DNA from: Monomorium pharaonis
Lineage: Eukaryota > Arthropoda > Insecta > Hymenoptera > Formicidae
Assembly (NCBI RefSeq): GCF_013373865.1
Contig: NC_050475.1
Coordinates: forward strand, 20,783,495 to 20,847,494
Direction: 5' to 3'
DNA: 64,000 nucleotides
The notes beneath the pieces are model-generated. The model was not told the origin of the DNA and searched no databases. It saw nothing but the letters and a program-made list of their open reading frames with translations. Below are positions 50,004 to 61,729 of this stretch, in pieces (within the stretch, counting starts at the first letter, position 1; the number at the start of each line of letters is the position of its first letter). Both the position numbers and the translations under genes were made by a program.

Positions 50004-51400
50004 GTAGAAGCGTACTGTATATAAGTTCAGTATTAAAAAGTATCGATATTTGGTATCGATGGCAATATCGGCAATTGGTGTCGATTCTTATACTGTTATA
50101 ACATTCCCATCCTGTAATAGTACTATACTTTAAGGTTTAGTCCATTGCTATCATAATACTCCAGTACATCTCAACATTCTAGTATCTAGTGCCGTATCAA
50201 TATTTAATATTACAGTTTTCTCTGAATCCGAATCAGTAAGATCTTGCTGCAGTGCTATACTTAAAATTATGGTCATCAATGATTATACATTGTCTTTCAG
50301 TAATTCTGAAAAAGAGAGTATTCTCACTGTTAGGAATTATTGAAAGACCGTGCACGGTATCGTTGATTAATATAGTACAGCAAAATCAATCATTCTATTC
50401 ATTATCTTTCAGCGAATAATAACATATCGATTCCACTAATTTAGAGAGTTGATACCAGGCCAATATTTCACCGATATTCAATTTCCACTTAAGTATATAC
50501 AAAATATGTAAGACTCTTACACAATATGTACATTATTCTTCCTAAAATATTCACGCTCGCATAACAACAGCGGCAAATTCTCATACAGAGTTTCATAGGA
50601 ACGCGAACGTATTTCTCGGATCTTCATTTCACTCACGATAAAATGTGATATGTGTTTGGGCAAGCTTTAATTAACATGATCGTTTCTCACGATACCGGAG
50701 ATACCGGGACTGTATGAACACGCTCGTAGCACGCTCGTCCATTCTGTCGACCGGGATTCATCGACATCGGGACCGCACGGTGTACCGGCCAAAATTCCTG
50801 GAGCACACGATAATAACGAGACGGTTGACGTCCACGTCAAACGTGCGCATTGTGCGTTACATCATGATTCATGCTTGAATTTCCAGTAATTAATGTGACG
50901 CTCTCACAGCCGCCGGAACGTCGCATAAGTCGAACGCCAGCATCCAAGAAAGGATACCATTATATAGTAATTGAAATCAATAGGAAGAATTTAATTCTCG
51001 GTATTTAAAAGACGCGTTTGGATAAACAAATGAAAACCTATGATGGCATATCTTTAATCTAAATATAATATCTATATATATATATTTAAATATCTCTGAA
51101 AAATGTTTGTATTATAGAAAATGAAAGGAGTCAAGCTTTTTTTAATTTAACAAAGCATTACTGCTCGATGGAACATTAATTTTTATTCCATTATTATTTA
51201 CATATATTATCACCCGAAAGTATTTTCCTCTCTTCCGTCTAATTCTCTCACGTAGAAATGTGCTCGTTTATTTAAACTTCTACGATCTTCTAATTCTTAT
51301 GGAGTTAGAGACTACTTGCTGGTTAATGACGCTGGTATGAAGGAAAGGGTGAGTCACGTAATTAATGCTTCCAATATTACATGATCGAATTCATGCATTT
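49500..51400. other. Unique mixed/AT-rich DNA with a GT array
   Basis: Contains the (GT)n array at 49,972-50,000 and a cluster of GTATCGAT-like words (49,938, 50,042, 50,053, 50,080). An open stretch ending in a GTGAGT donor at about 51,349 is short and unfamiliar. No gene is called. Confidence 0.4.
49972..50000. repeat. (GT)n microsatellite
   Basis: About 14 uninterrupted GT units. Confidence 0.95.
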
Positions 51401-52225
51401 CGTGGGGAAACAGTCGAACTGTGGCGTCTACAATGCACAACCGATCATTGCCACTGACATGTCTTGAACCGATAACGAACGACGGTTATCCTCCAAGGAC
51501 ACGCCATCGTTGCTTGCTACAAGCCGGAGAACTGTGCATATCATTGACACGACGTAGCTCCGCACGAAATGATGGAGGGCGATTATGAAAGCGAAATGAA
51601 GTCAGGACCCTAGACAGGTTTCGTGAAGATTATGAAGAAGTGTTGTGACAAAAAAGGGGGGAGGGGGTTGAATTGAAGAGTCTATCGACTTTACGATCGC
51701 TTTGCGTAATCAGGTAGAAGTATCTCGGGAAAACGTAATTCATCAAACGATTTCTGAGAGAAGCGCGTCGTCGGGACTAAGTTTCAAAGTAATCCTCTTG
51801 ACTTTTATTACGGCGAGGAGAAAGCGCCTTCCAATCAGCAGTCGCGCGGAATCCACAGCCCGGAAACTCACAAGTTTTCTCGCGAGTAATCACAGTTATA
51901 GATCAACAAAGTTTGGTTAATTATTAAATAAATTTTACAGGTTTGTCTAACTCAAACGATGGGGGAGAAACGTAAGAATGCAAAAGACCAGGAAGAGTTT
52001 TATGTTTCTTCGAAACGTAAGGGAACAAGGGGGTGCGTATCGCTTGGCGGGCGATAAATGCTTACGTTATCAACAAACGGAAATTGTTTCTTCGAATTGT
52101 ATTTTACGAAGAATCCAAATTTGTTAACCGTTAATAAATGTCTGTGAAAAAATTGCGAGTTTTCGAAAGATAACAGAGACGTGCGCGAACAGAAATTACA
52201 GGAGAGATCTCCAAAGTGTAGGTAC
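51400..52225. other. Unique DNA, presumed intron side of candidate exon
   Basis: Moderately CpG-rich with no repeat recognised. If the minus-strand donor at 52,229 is used, this is the start of its intron. Confidence 0.35.
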
Positions 52226-52229
52226 TTAC

Positions 52230-52246
52230 GACTTGGAAAACGCCAT
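52230..52246 (-). CDS. Candidate first coding exon (Met-Ala-Phe-Ser-Lys-)
   Basis: On the minus strand an ATG at 52,246 (context GAGAATGG) opens 17 nt encoding M-A-F-S-K and two bases of a Ser codon, then meets a strong donor, GTAAGTACC, from 52,229. An in-frame TGA three codons upstream fixes the start. Several short upstream ATG frames, all stopped, precede it, as in a long insect 5' leader. No further exon was identified downstream in the window, so the intron would be very long. Human synaptojanin-1 begins M-A-F-S-K-G, so a synaptojanin-like phosphoinositide phosphatase is one idea, but five residues cannot establish it. The whole exon could be a coincidence. Confidence 0.25.
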
Positions 52247-53600
52247 TCTCAATCACGAGCCTCCATCGAATCCGTCACATTCAAATAAGATGATACGGAT
52301 GTTGCGAACGCTTACTCCATTCACATAGTACGACCTGCATCCGTTCGGAAGTCGCGCTCTCGATCGGTCGAGCGCGGAAGACGTGGAGATTTCGCACGCC
52401 GTAGTCAATAATCGCATCTCCTGTCGGAGTCCGAGGATCCCGGCGGGCTCCTTACCTCTCAGCAGGAGCGAGCACGAGCAGCGGGCAACCGCGTCGGACA
52501 GGAAGACAGTAGCTGGACGATCCTGCTGGCTGCCTCGAGGGAAGCTCGCCCGGGCGGCATGGCTCCCACCTCTTCACCTCGATCCTCCTGGCCGCTGTTG
52601 CCCGGCGAAGGATGTCCCACCGTTTGTCACTAATTCCCGGGTTAACTCCGTATCGCCGCTCTCTCCCGCACCGTCGGCAATTCTCACCTCCTGCGTCACT
52701 CTTTCGTGGCCGCGTACCCCCCGCGTACGTCAGCAACACGAGTGACGCCTGTTAGCAACAACCCAACCCCCCTTGCCCCCGCACCAGGAAGTCAGGCCGC
52801 GTCTCCCGCAAGGGCGACCTTACCGGGTGTCGACGCACCAAGTCGCGTCGCGCTGGCTTTCATCGGGGATGGTCGCGCGATTCGTTCGATCGTCACTTGA
52901 CGAAGAGAAGACCGAGAAAGAAGAAGAAAGGGAGATGGGAAAAGAGAAAGAAAGAAAGAGAGAGAGAAAGAGAGAGACCAGAAAGAAAAAGAGAGAAAGA
53001 AAGAGAGAAAGAGAAATCCGCGATGCTGGCAAGACACGATAGAACACCACTCGGTGAGGACTTTGCGGCCGCAACAGATGTAACGATAATGATAATGACG
53101 GCGACGGCGACGACGACGACGGCGACGCACCGTGCAGAGTTCGTATGACTGACGATAGGATCAGAGACGGAGAGAGGAAAGCACGGAGACCTGGGCACAG
53201 GACACGATGGCCCGGCCACTGCGCCGGCACTGAGGCTACGCCGCAGCCTCGGCCTCCTGATACTCCCTCTTCCTCGCGCTCTCCTGCCGTCCCGCTCCCG
53301 TTTCGCCCGTCTCACTCTGTTTCCCTCTCCTCTCCATCCTCTCTCTTTCTCTCTCTCTCTCTAACTCCGTAATACTCTTCCACCCCCGCCGCGGATCGCT
53401 CTCCCTTCCTCGCGTCGTACTCGCGCGCTCTTTCTCTCGCGCGGCCATGCCGTGATCGGCGAATTTTGGAGAACCCTCCTGACGCGTGTGTTTCAATCCC
53501 TCCCTCTCTCCCCCCCCCCCTCTCTCTCTCTCTCCCTCTTTCTCTCTTTCTCTTTTTGCAACGCAAGCACTCGTCTCTTTCGTAGAATCTAAATGAACTC
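52247..53600 (-). promoter_or_regulatory. Candidate CpG- and GA/CT-rich 5' leader/promoter
   Basis: The DNA upstream of the candidate start is highly CpG-rich and holds a second minus-strand donor, GAG-AG then GTAAGG, with its exon end at 52,456. A GA-rich purine tract (52,911-53,014), (CGA)/(CGG)n words (53,099-53,127) and CT arrays (53,337-53,362; 53,520-53,560) follow. GAGA-type arrays and CpG-rich, repeat-poor leaders are common at insect promoters. No TATA box was recognised. The 96-codon minus frame (52,452-52,739) that ends at the second donor is unfamiliar. Confidence 0.28.
52911..53014. repeat. GA-rich purine tract
   Basis: About 100 bp of almost pure purine with GAAA and GA units on the plus strand. 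Confidence 0.9.
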
Positions 53601-53792
53601 TACTCTGTAGCTTCTGAAAATTTATCTTCCATCTCTTTCTAAGCGGGGGAGGATTGTCACCCTTCCGCCATTGCCACCACGTGAATTCCTCTTCCTCTGT
53701 TTCACGCAGTTTCCCCCTCTACTGACTATCTCTAATTTGCGTTTCTCTCGATCTCTCCGTTCGTCTCTTCTCTCTGCGTTTTCCTATATCTC

Positions 53793-53832
<40 letters not shown>

Positions 53833-54600
53833 TCCCCTTCTCTCTCTCTCTCTCTCTATTTTCTTCTCTTCTGAGCAACCCTTTCTTCCATCCGTCCTAT
53901 TCCTATATTCACGTTTCCTCTTTCATCGTTTCTAAAACTCCGTCTCGTATCTTCAGCGCCACCGTTTTTGTCTCTTTCTGCTGCGTTCTCGCGTTTACCG
54001 ACTCAAAATACTTGCTCTCGCTTTCTCACGATGTTCCCGTCGCCTTTTAACCACCGGTATTTTCTTCCTCTTTCCTGCACTTATCGTTCATCCCCTTTCA
54101 GCCGAATCGCTTGAATACCGCTCTCTCTCTCTCCTTCTATCAAACGTCTCCTGTAACTTCCTCTCCCCACCGTGTGACTTCTCTTTCTCTCTTCGTCTAC
54201 TTTTCGTCCTTTCCTAACTTGCGCTCATCCCTTCATCCCTCCATTCGCGCTTTCCATCCTTCCTTCTCACCTACCATCGACTCTCCAGCTGCGCGCGATT
54301 CTACCCCTCTCCCTTTCAGGATCCTCCATCTCTCTTCCATCCCGTATCCCGTATGACTTTCATCCCTTTCGTTCAACCCGACGCGCTTCCCTTCATCCCC
54401 CCCCCCTCCTTCTCGCCTTTGCAACAGCGCTGCGATCCCGCGTTCTTTACATCTGTCGCGTTCTACCGCGGAAGTCAACCCTGTACCGTTGAGGGGGTGC
54501 ATCTTCTTGCCGGCGTAGACAGCTGGGCGCGTAAATCTTGCGATACGTTCCTGAATCAAGTACAGGCATTCGGACTTTTATATCCCTAAAAATAATACAG
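53520..54600. other. Pyrimidine-rich plus strand with CT arrays
   Basis: Plus strand strongly C/T-biased for about 1 kb, including (CT)n at 53,791-53,857 and TCTCTCTC words at 54,121. The bias yields Ser/Leu/Pro-rich open frames on plus and Arg/Glu-rich ones on minus. Neither is called. Confidence 0.45.
53791..53857. repeat. (CT)n microsatellite
   Basis: CT array interrupted by TTT and a TTCCCCTT segment. Confidence 0.93.
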
Positions 54601-56350
54601 CAAAATACGTTCGAATGGATAATAGATACTCTTGACAATTTTTATCAAAAGCATCCAGACAGCTCGCATGATCCGAGACATCATAGCAATACCGTAACAG
54701 CTCTACAATGTGTAATTTCAAATATCACTTACCGAAGTAATTTTAATGAGAAAATAATACGTTGTAATTACAGTTACAATTAGAACTCGCAACGAGGAAC
54801 TTACGTGGCATTATGTGGCAGCGCCGGCGGTTAATATCAGGAAGCGCGCTTTCCTGCGGACTTTGGCGAATTAATTAAAGGTGGCCGCAACCGTCGTGTG
54901 AAACCAAACGTGAAAATAATATTGTCCGGTTTTTCATCCTAACCGCAAACTGAATTCTCGGGTTCTCTCGAAAATCAGCTTGATGTCGACGAACACTCTA
55001 TCGCTCTACGTGGAGTGCACCTCGCATCTTTCCACGCTATATAGAAACTGGAGCGGATCGCGAAATACCGTATCACGTTCTTCAATTAAACCGCGCAACA
55101 CCGTCATTCAACCGCTAATTTTCTTTCTCCTTTATTTGTCTCCTTTATTCTCCTTTATTGCCTTTCTGTAGAATTATATTTGTAAATTTGTAAAAACAAA
55201 ATAGAATTATTCTGCTTTTATTTTATGAATATATAAAGAGCTTTTACGTCTTGTATTTAAGACTAAGCGTAATCGACTTCGACTTCATTTGACGACGATG
55301 TCGATAAGAAAACTTTGAAGTTAAGAGCGCAAAAACTAATCAAGAAAATAAAACGAACAAAGAGAACTAAAATGAGCGACGCTACGTTCTTAATCGATTA
55401 TTAACTCCATTTTAATCTGGCAAGGAATATTCATTATCTTTTTTTTTATGCTGAGTGATCTAGCAATTTTTTCCAAGTGATCTAGTCTAGACAGCATCGT
55501 CATTCCAGATGAAAATTGACTTTTACGGGATTTATTATATCTTATCTATCTTGCAACTCAGATTTCTATACGGGTTTTTCTCCTCTCTTCTTCTCCTCTT
55601 CTTTCTTTCTTTCTTCCTTTCTTGCTTATTTTCTTCTTGTGCCAAGTAGCGCTGTGCCGAGATATATAACGTTCACGAATAACAGAATTGAGTTTCCCGT
55701 GCTTATTTAACTGCAAAATGGAAGGAAGGGATTTTTATAAGAATTATTCTTGCAATATGCACTTAAACTATTTTCTTCGAATAAATACAACTCAATCTTT
55801 TTGCGTGATTACAAAGACATGCAGAAATATTAAATGCAGCTTTTCAAATTAAAGTTAAAAACAAGTTTCTACATATATACACACACACATCTAAATTTGT
55901 ATTTGTATACCTAGTTATATGTTTAGAGAAAAATTACAGAAAAAAAATAAAAGGATGTTTTTGTTAAGAGCAGCCTGCAAAATTTTGTAAATAAAAAATG
56001 AAAAAATAATTGCTTTAAATAATATTATCTTTTAATTAATATTACCTCCTCCACCTTTTATTATCATTAGTATTATTAAAGTTTGATGCACTCTTTCAAT
56101 TATCGACTACCAAAATTTATTTTGAGAAAATAATTTACAGTATTCTTACTATTTCTTACCTTAATTTTGTTAGTTTGTCTATAAAGGTCTTTTTACATCC
56201 ATGATTAACTCTCTTTCTCATAACTCATAATATGTTACGAATTCTTTCATTTTATATTTTTAAATGTGAAAGATATTAAAACAATACCAACAACGTTGTT
56301 GAAAGATACAACTCATATGCGGAAATGTCGCGTTTCATTGCTGCCTATGT
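54600..56350. other. AT-rich to mixed DNA, nothing recognised
   Basis: Minus-strand donor-like GTAAGT words at about 54,732 and 54,802 have no convincing exon. A direct repeat GTGATCTAG lies near 55,456 and 55,483. A 14-bp palindrome CAACAACGTTGTTG lies at about 56,288-56,301. 55,700-56,280 is AT-rich. Confidence 0.4.
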
Positions 56351-58881
56351 AAAAAGATAATGGACCATTGTTTGAAGACCAGCGTTTATGTGCGGTATAA
56401 GGGATCCGAAACTGCAACGATGCCGTGGCGTCATAAAATACCTCGCGTGATACCGTCGTATCCGTCTTACTGTTTTACGCACCCCGGCTCCCAAGGATGC
56501 GCGCGCGAGCGCGGAGCGCATATAAACGTCGTCGGTTCATTCCATAAATTCACGAAGCGAGGAGGATAAACTCGCGGCATGAGAATATGCACGGAGAGAG
56601 GACGGTGCGTATCCGGCGATGCTGGGACAAGCCGGTTACAGTAAAGTGCGCCCAGTTTTGGATGATCTAAATAATTCTGCGACAGCGAACTATCGGTTCT
56701 GTCGGCTTCTCTTTCAAATGTCGCGCGAATATTCGATATTACGTACAACTGCCTACTCGCAGTAATAACTTTCCCGCACGCGAGACCGTCATTAGACCGT
56801 AACGAAAAGACGACGAAAATAGCAGTGCATAATTTCAAACGTACAGTCACGAAACTAATTGCCCGGACACGGGATTTGGGAGGTTACTTTATGCTACACA
56901 AATTCACAAAATATTATAATTTTTCAAAGGAAAACTCTTTCTCTCTTTCTCGCTCTAAGTGGAAACCCCTACTAGTGATGCGTTCCTATTAAAAGTATGT
57001 TTTTGATTTATGAAAAAGTCTCATATATACACCCGAGTATATTAATCTGGTGATATCAGAATTTTTAACTGATTATCAACTCTCAGAAAGTAGCGGCAAA
57101 TTATCGATAGTACCGTTGCCAAGATTACTTGTATATACTTTCTCAAGAAATACATTAAGGAAACCTGGGATTGTATCTAATCTAAAGGACTAAAACACTA
57201 TATTAAACTCTAAAGGAACTAGGAGCTCTGCATAAAAATCTATATTAAGTCTGTGTTTAAACAATTAGTTTCCTGGCTGTAGTACGTCAGAAAGAATTAA
57301 TCCATTGCGTTACCGGGTGGTACCATCCAAGATCGTACCGAGGTCGACTATAGTCGGGCACAACCCATCGGGTACAACCCTTCCTTCGTGGTCACGCAAA
57401 ATGAAAAGTCGCGGCGGTCGATCCTTATTCAAGGGATATCGATTGGCGGAAACAAGAAACACGTTGCATGCGCGTCCTTGACTCCGAAAACCTTTCCGTT
57501 TCAGGGGCCAGGGTCGGCAGGTGGGAGATTAATCGTCCAGGAAACCTTTCGCGCGCGGTCGTAAGGACGAGACCTTCGGCTGCTCCTCGCGATATACCAC
57601 CCGTCCGATCCGACTAGATAAGTCGCAGGGTGAGTTAGGCGGGCACCGTTATTTTCCCTTCCAAGAGAATCATTAGTGCACCTAAATGACGACAACGAGG
57701 CGGGGTCGCGAACGAATCCATTTGAACCAAATGGAATCCCTCCGCGCGAATACTCTGAATAAAACGCGAATGAGTCCGTTTATGTTTTCACATTCCACAT
57801 CTTCGTTTATTACGATTATCCGTATATTTTTTTATTTTTACGTTTTTAAAGACGCTCTTGCACTCCAGGTCGTTGACAAACATTTATATGAAGTTGCCGC
57901 GGAAGGTCTTTTTCCCCCCATCGAGTTTCTTTACTAAACAAAGTTAGAAAATTGAAATTTCTGAGAAAAGAAATTGAACAAATTTTCGTCAGATAAAAAA
58001 GAAGTGTATCGACGCTCGTAGCTATAATTTTCCTTCCATTTCGCCGAAGACTCGTTTTTGGTTTTTATTTGGCGGAAACCTTTTGCATCGATTAAATATT
58101 TGTACTTATTGTTCCGGCACAAAATTTTTTCGCTCTGACTCTCCGGGTCTCCCAGGAAAAATGATATCGCCGTCCACTTTCGGTTACTTCAGCGGGACAG
58201 GAATGCTATGCAATAAATTCGAGACTGACGCCGTACCGATCGCGCAGAAAGGGCAATAACGAGCTTTCGAGAGCTTCGAGCCGAAGCACGAGAGCCAGGC
58301 GGAAATTCGTCTCGCGGGCGCGATCGAAAACGCCGTTTCGATCTGCGGTAAATTCGCAGCAGATCCGGAGCGGATGTGCGCGCGACGAACATCGGTTGCA
58401 CATCGAACTCTCCCCCGGTGACATTTCGCGCGAAGGCCCGCAGGTCGATCACGCGACGATCGGCGCGGTGGGAATTTCTGCGCGAGATTCGAGTTTCAGG
58501 GGGAGAGGAGGGGCGGAAAAATGAGGGCAGCATTCACGACCGCGGTAACACATTAAAATCACCGGTTGTGATTCTTTCGCCGAAACAATCGAGCTAAACA
58601 ATCGACGCTGATCAAGTTTAAATTAACAGTTTATTTATCTGGCGTAGCATCAGACACGAGCCCTTAACGTTCGCGAGATTTCTCTGTAAAACGAGAGGAA
58701 GCGCGTGATGATACCTGCGTTTACATCGAAACAACTTTTGTCAGAACCGTGTTGCTAAACGAAAAAACAATAGGCGAATCGTGCGTTCCGTATTCCGAAC
58801 GGCTTTGACACTTCCGCTTTACAATTGATTTTTTTCCCGCAAAAGCCATTGGCATGTGTTGCAAATATAGATAAAAAATGA

Positions 58882-58937
<56 letters not shown>

Positions 58938-59050
58938 TCACCTGTCGTTCGTTCGCCGATCACACCCACGGTGACGTTATTCGAAAGCGCGCCAACGCGC
59001 AATACGCTTTTATGGTAACAGAATTCTTCAATAGCAGGATGAACGTGCCA
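56350..59050. other. Mixed to CpG-rich DNA, no gene supported
   Basis: CpG-rich at 56,380-56,870, 57,290-57,720 and 58,150-58,540. AT-richer between. It carries the long CT array at 58,884-58,930. Open frames on both strands overlap and lack domains. Confidence 0.4.
58884..58930. repeat. (CT)n microsatellite
   Basis: Perfect CT array of about 47 bp followed by TTCTCTTT. Confidence 0.96.
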
Positions 59051-59057
59051 TAGACGC

Positions 59058-59127
59058 GTGATCGCCTATCATCCGAATCTGCCACGGTTCTTCACTTTCT
59101 ATGAATGCCATTCGGATGATAGATCAC
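59058..59127. ncRNA. Pre-miRNA-like hairpin (candidate)
   Basis: The left arm 59,058-59,078 (GTGATC, bulge GCC, TATCATCCGAAT) pairs with 59,110-59,127 (ATTCGGATGATA then GATCAC). This gives 18 perfect base pairs with one 3-nt bulge and a loop of about 31 nt, about 70 nt in all. That is the size of an animal miRNA precursor, and the arms are GC-balanced rather than low-complexity. It matches no insect miRNA I remember. Alternatives are a palindromic transposon remnant or chance. It folds on either strand. Confidence 0.3.
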
Positions 59128-59129
59128 GG

Positions 59130-60200
59130 GGGAGATCTCGTTCGCAGTCTCACCGAGTGCCACTAATGCGAAGTACAGGTAGTGCACAGCAGAAAACATT
59201 TCGTATTTATGTTAAAACTAATTTCTGGTTGCAACTTTTATATTGAACTTGTTTGCACGTATTCGATTAAACTGCACTTTATCTTCGTTCCTCGGTAATT
59301 TTGCGAAAAAATCTTAGACGGACTATCGTACATAATTTTTATCCTCATTATATACACACCTCTCGCCGTGATCGAGATCCCCCGTGAAGTATCAAGTAAC
59401 CGAGAAGAAGCTACTCTTCGTTTCGCTATTATTAAATAAAACGGAATGAAATTATCTCCGTGGAGTATCAAATCAGTTTGTCGCTTCGCTCCGCTCGCCC
59501 GCCCACTTCCCAACTGCGTCACGGTCCGCCCGTCTCGTTTCCTTCAGAAACTTTCCGGCCGGCGGAAAAGGGTTGCCGTCCCGTCGGCAGTTGGGCTCTC
59601 GCGCGCGCTATTCCGTCCCGCGAACCTACCGAAGATCGTTATCCGCCGATAACATTTATACGAACGAGCTGAAAAGGCGGCGGCACGATGACGATGACGG
59701 CGGCTCGATGACGGCGCGGCGCACGTGTGGTATTGTTTTTGCTCGTCGAGGAACTTGCTCGCGCGCGGCCGACAATGGCCAGCGCGCTTTAAACATCTCC
59801 CTCGACGATTCTTCCCCCGACGAGCACTGTCGCAGATTCCACCATCCGGTACAGCCCGAGAAATAGGCCTCCCTTTTGTTCAGAGGAAAGGAACTATACT
59901 CGGCCGAGCCGCGGTCTCGCCGCGCGTATAGTTTCCTCTTTCCTCCAACAATTCAATCTTAAAGACGACTCTTCTCCCTAATGCGGCGCGCGAATCGATT
60001 TTCCTGACAATTCCGCACCTAGATACTGCATCGTTCATAGATTCAAGCTTCTTTCATCTCGCGTTTCGTCTCGTTCGGGTTATTTCGCATTCCTTGTAAT
60101 TGAACTTTCCGGCTACTTTCAGCCAGGACCGTGTACTCGGTGCATTTTCTCTTCTATACTTTTAATGCTCCCATCAATTAAGTAGAACAGAATATCAAAG
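59130..60200. other. CpG-rich block, no gene supported
   Basis: 59,460-59,930 is very CpG-rich and open in several plus frames, including an Asp-rich run from a GATGAC repeat. No recognised domain. It ends in a unique stretch before the inverted-repeat element. Confidence 0.4.
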
Positions 60201-60211
60201 GAAGGATTCTA

Positions 60212-60765
60212 GATTCTGATGTAACAAGTAAAAAAAAAGAGACGATTGTTTAGTGAATTTATTTAGAAAACTAATGGTAGCTGAATAAATTTTGGGGAAT
60301 ATAAAGCTGGATTCTCTCAAACTATAGAAAATTTTTTTTTATTTATTATATTTGAATAAATTTGTAATAAAATCACTTGATTAAACTGATGCACGATAAA
60401 ACTAATAAATCGAACTGCGTTCAAAGTTTATTCAATTTGTTATAAACTTTTCTAGGGATTACTTATACCCTTATTATTTTAATTTTATGGTTTATTTATA
60501 ACATCTTTTCATTATGTAATATGCATAGTCAACTTTTTGTCGAGAAAAAGGTTTTTCTTTCGCTGTACGAAACGGTACACAAAAAATTTATATTTATTTA
60601 ATATTACGTTTCTTAGAATATAAGTTTTTTTAATTTTTTGTAGTTGAAAATTCTTCTTTATTCCCTTTATATTCCCCAAAAATTTATTCAAATATTATTA
60701 ATAGTTTCCTAAAAAAATAAAAATTCATAAAGGTCACTTGTTTTTTTTTTTCTTACACCAGAATC
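60212..60765. mobile_element. 554-bp non-autonomous DNA element with ~100-bp TIRs
   Basis: The left arm (60,212-60,306) and right arm (60,665-60,765) are reverse complements over about 100 bp with small indels. Both read GATTCTG(A/G)TGTAA at the tip and (G)GGGAATATAAAG at the inner edge, with a shared TTTAG-AAACTA and GAATAAATTTT between. The sequence TA flanks both outer tips, matching the TA target-site duplication of Tc1/mariner-superfamily elements. The 360-bp interior is AT-rich with no transposase. It could equally be a foldback element. The family name was not recognised. Confidence 0.82.
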
Positions 60766-61588
60766 TATTCTTAAAGTATAAAATACGTATTATTAGTTAA
60801 TCGATCAATCAGTTCATCGTTTCGAGTTTCGATTGTTTTCAACCGTGAACTTAAGACCAGAAGTTTATCCGACGGCCGCGAAATTCAACCTTATCGAAAG
60901 AGAATAATTTCCAGAGCATATCTAAATCACAATCTGACTACCTACAGTAAGCTCGCGTGCCAAGGCAACCTTCACGATGTTCTTCGGCTATTAAAGCGTC
61001 GTTTAAGCTGTCGGTGTGTACGTGTGATAACATAGATGAGAGGTCTCACTTCAATTCTCATCGAGGTGGATATTCGACGTCATTAATCGTTAATATTATT
61101 TCCTTGCAATCATGGCGATCTAACTTGACGCAAACATATGAGAGAATAGAAATATCGATCTCGCTGTCTTTAACGCTATTACGTGAGCGGGGCGCGTCCC
61201 TATTACACATCATCGTGTATGAGCAATTAAGAAGAGTACGTCTGATTTTATTATTGAAATCTGTTAATAAAAGGAATATTAGTGATGCATTCTACAATGT
61301 GACGCCATAAACGCGGGCAAAGGTACTGCAAAAAAGGTATGATTGAAGAAGATATTCTCGCGAAAATCAACGGTATCGCATGGAAAGAAGATTTTTAATA
61401 GATAACCACAAAAAATCCTACTAATATAATAATAAATATACTTTTAAAATCTTTTTCCAAGTAGTAAAAAAATTTTACAAATCATTAAAACTATTTTGTT
61501 GTGGAATACTTATGTATCTTCAGATTAGAACAATTTTATAAAAAAGTAAAACAAGATAACTTTAATACTCCAAAATAATTATTTTTAG
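60766..61588. other. Unique mixed DNA, no gene seen
   Basis: 60,840-61,320 is moderately GC-containing. The plus open frame at 60,957-61,310 is unfamiliar. 61,380-61,588 is AT-rich. Confidence 0.4.
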
Positions 61589-61729
61589 ATCTCTCTCTCT
61601 CCCCCTCTCTCTCTCTCTCTCTCTTTTCCCCCCGTCTCTCCCCATCTCTCCCAGTCTCTACCCGTTTCTCCCGATCTCTCCCCGTCTCTCCCGGTCTCTC
61701 CCGGTCTTTCTTGGTCTCTACTGGTAGGT
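61589..61729. repeat. CT array and 10-bp TCTCTCCCGG-type minisatellite
   Basis: A CT array (61,592-61,623) passes into about ten 10-bp units of the form TCTC(T/C)CCCG(G/T), decaying toward TCTTTCTTGG and TCTCTACTGG by 61,722. It abuts the retrotransposon fragment that begins at 61,730. Open frames on the minus strand through it are repeat artefacts. Confidence 0.85.

Noticed and set aside
52820..53496. Several Ser/Leu- or Arg/Glu-rich open frames across GA/CT tracts
   Set aside because: Translations of simple purine or pyrimidine repeats, not proteins.
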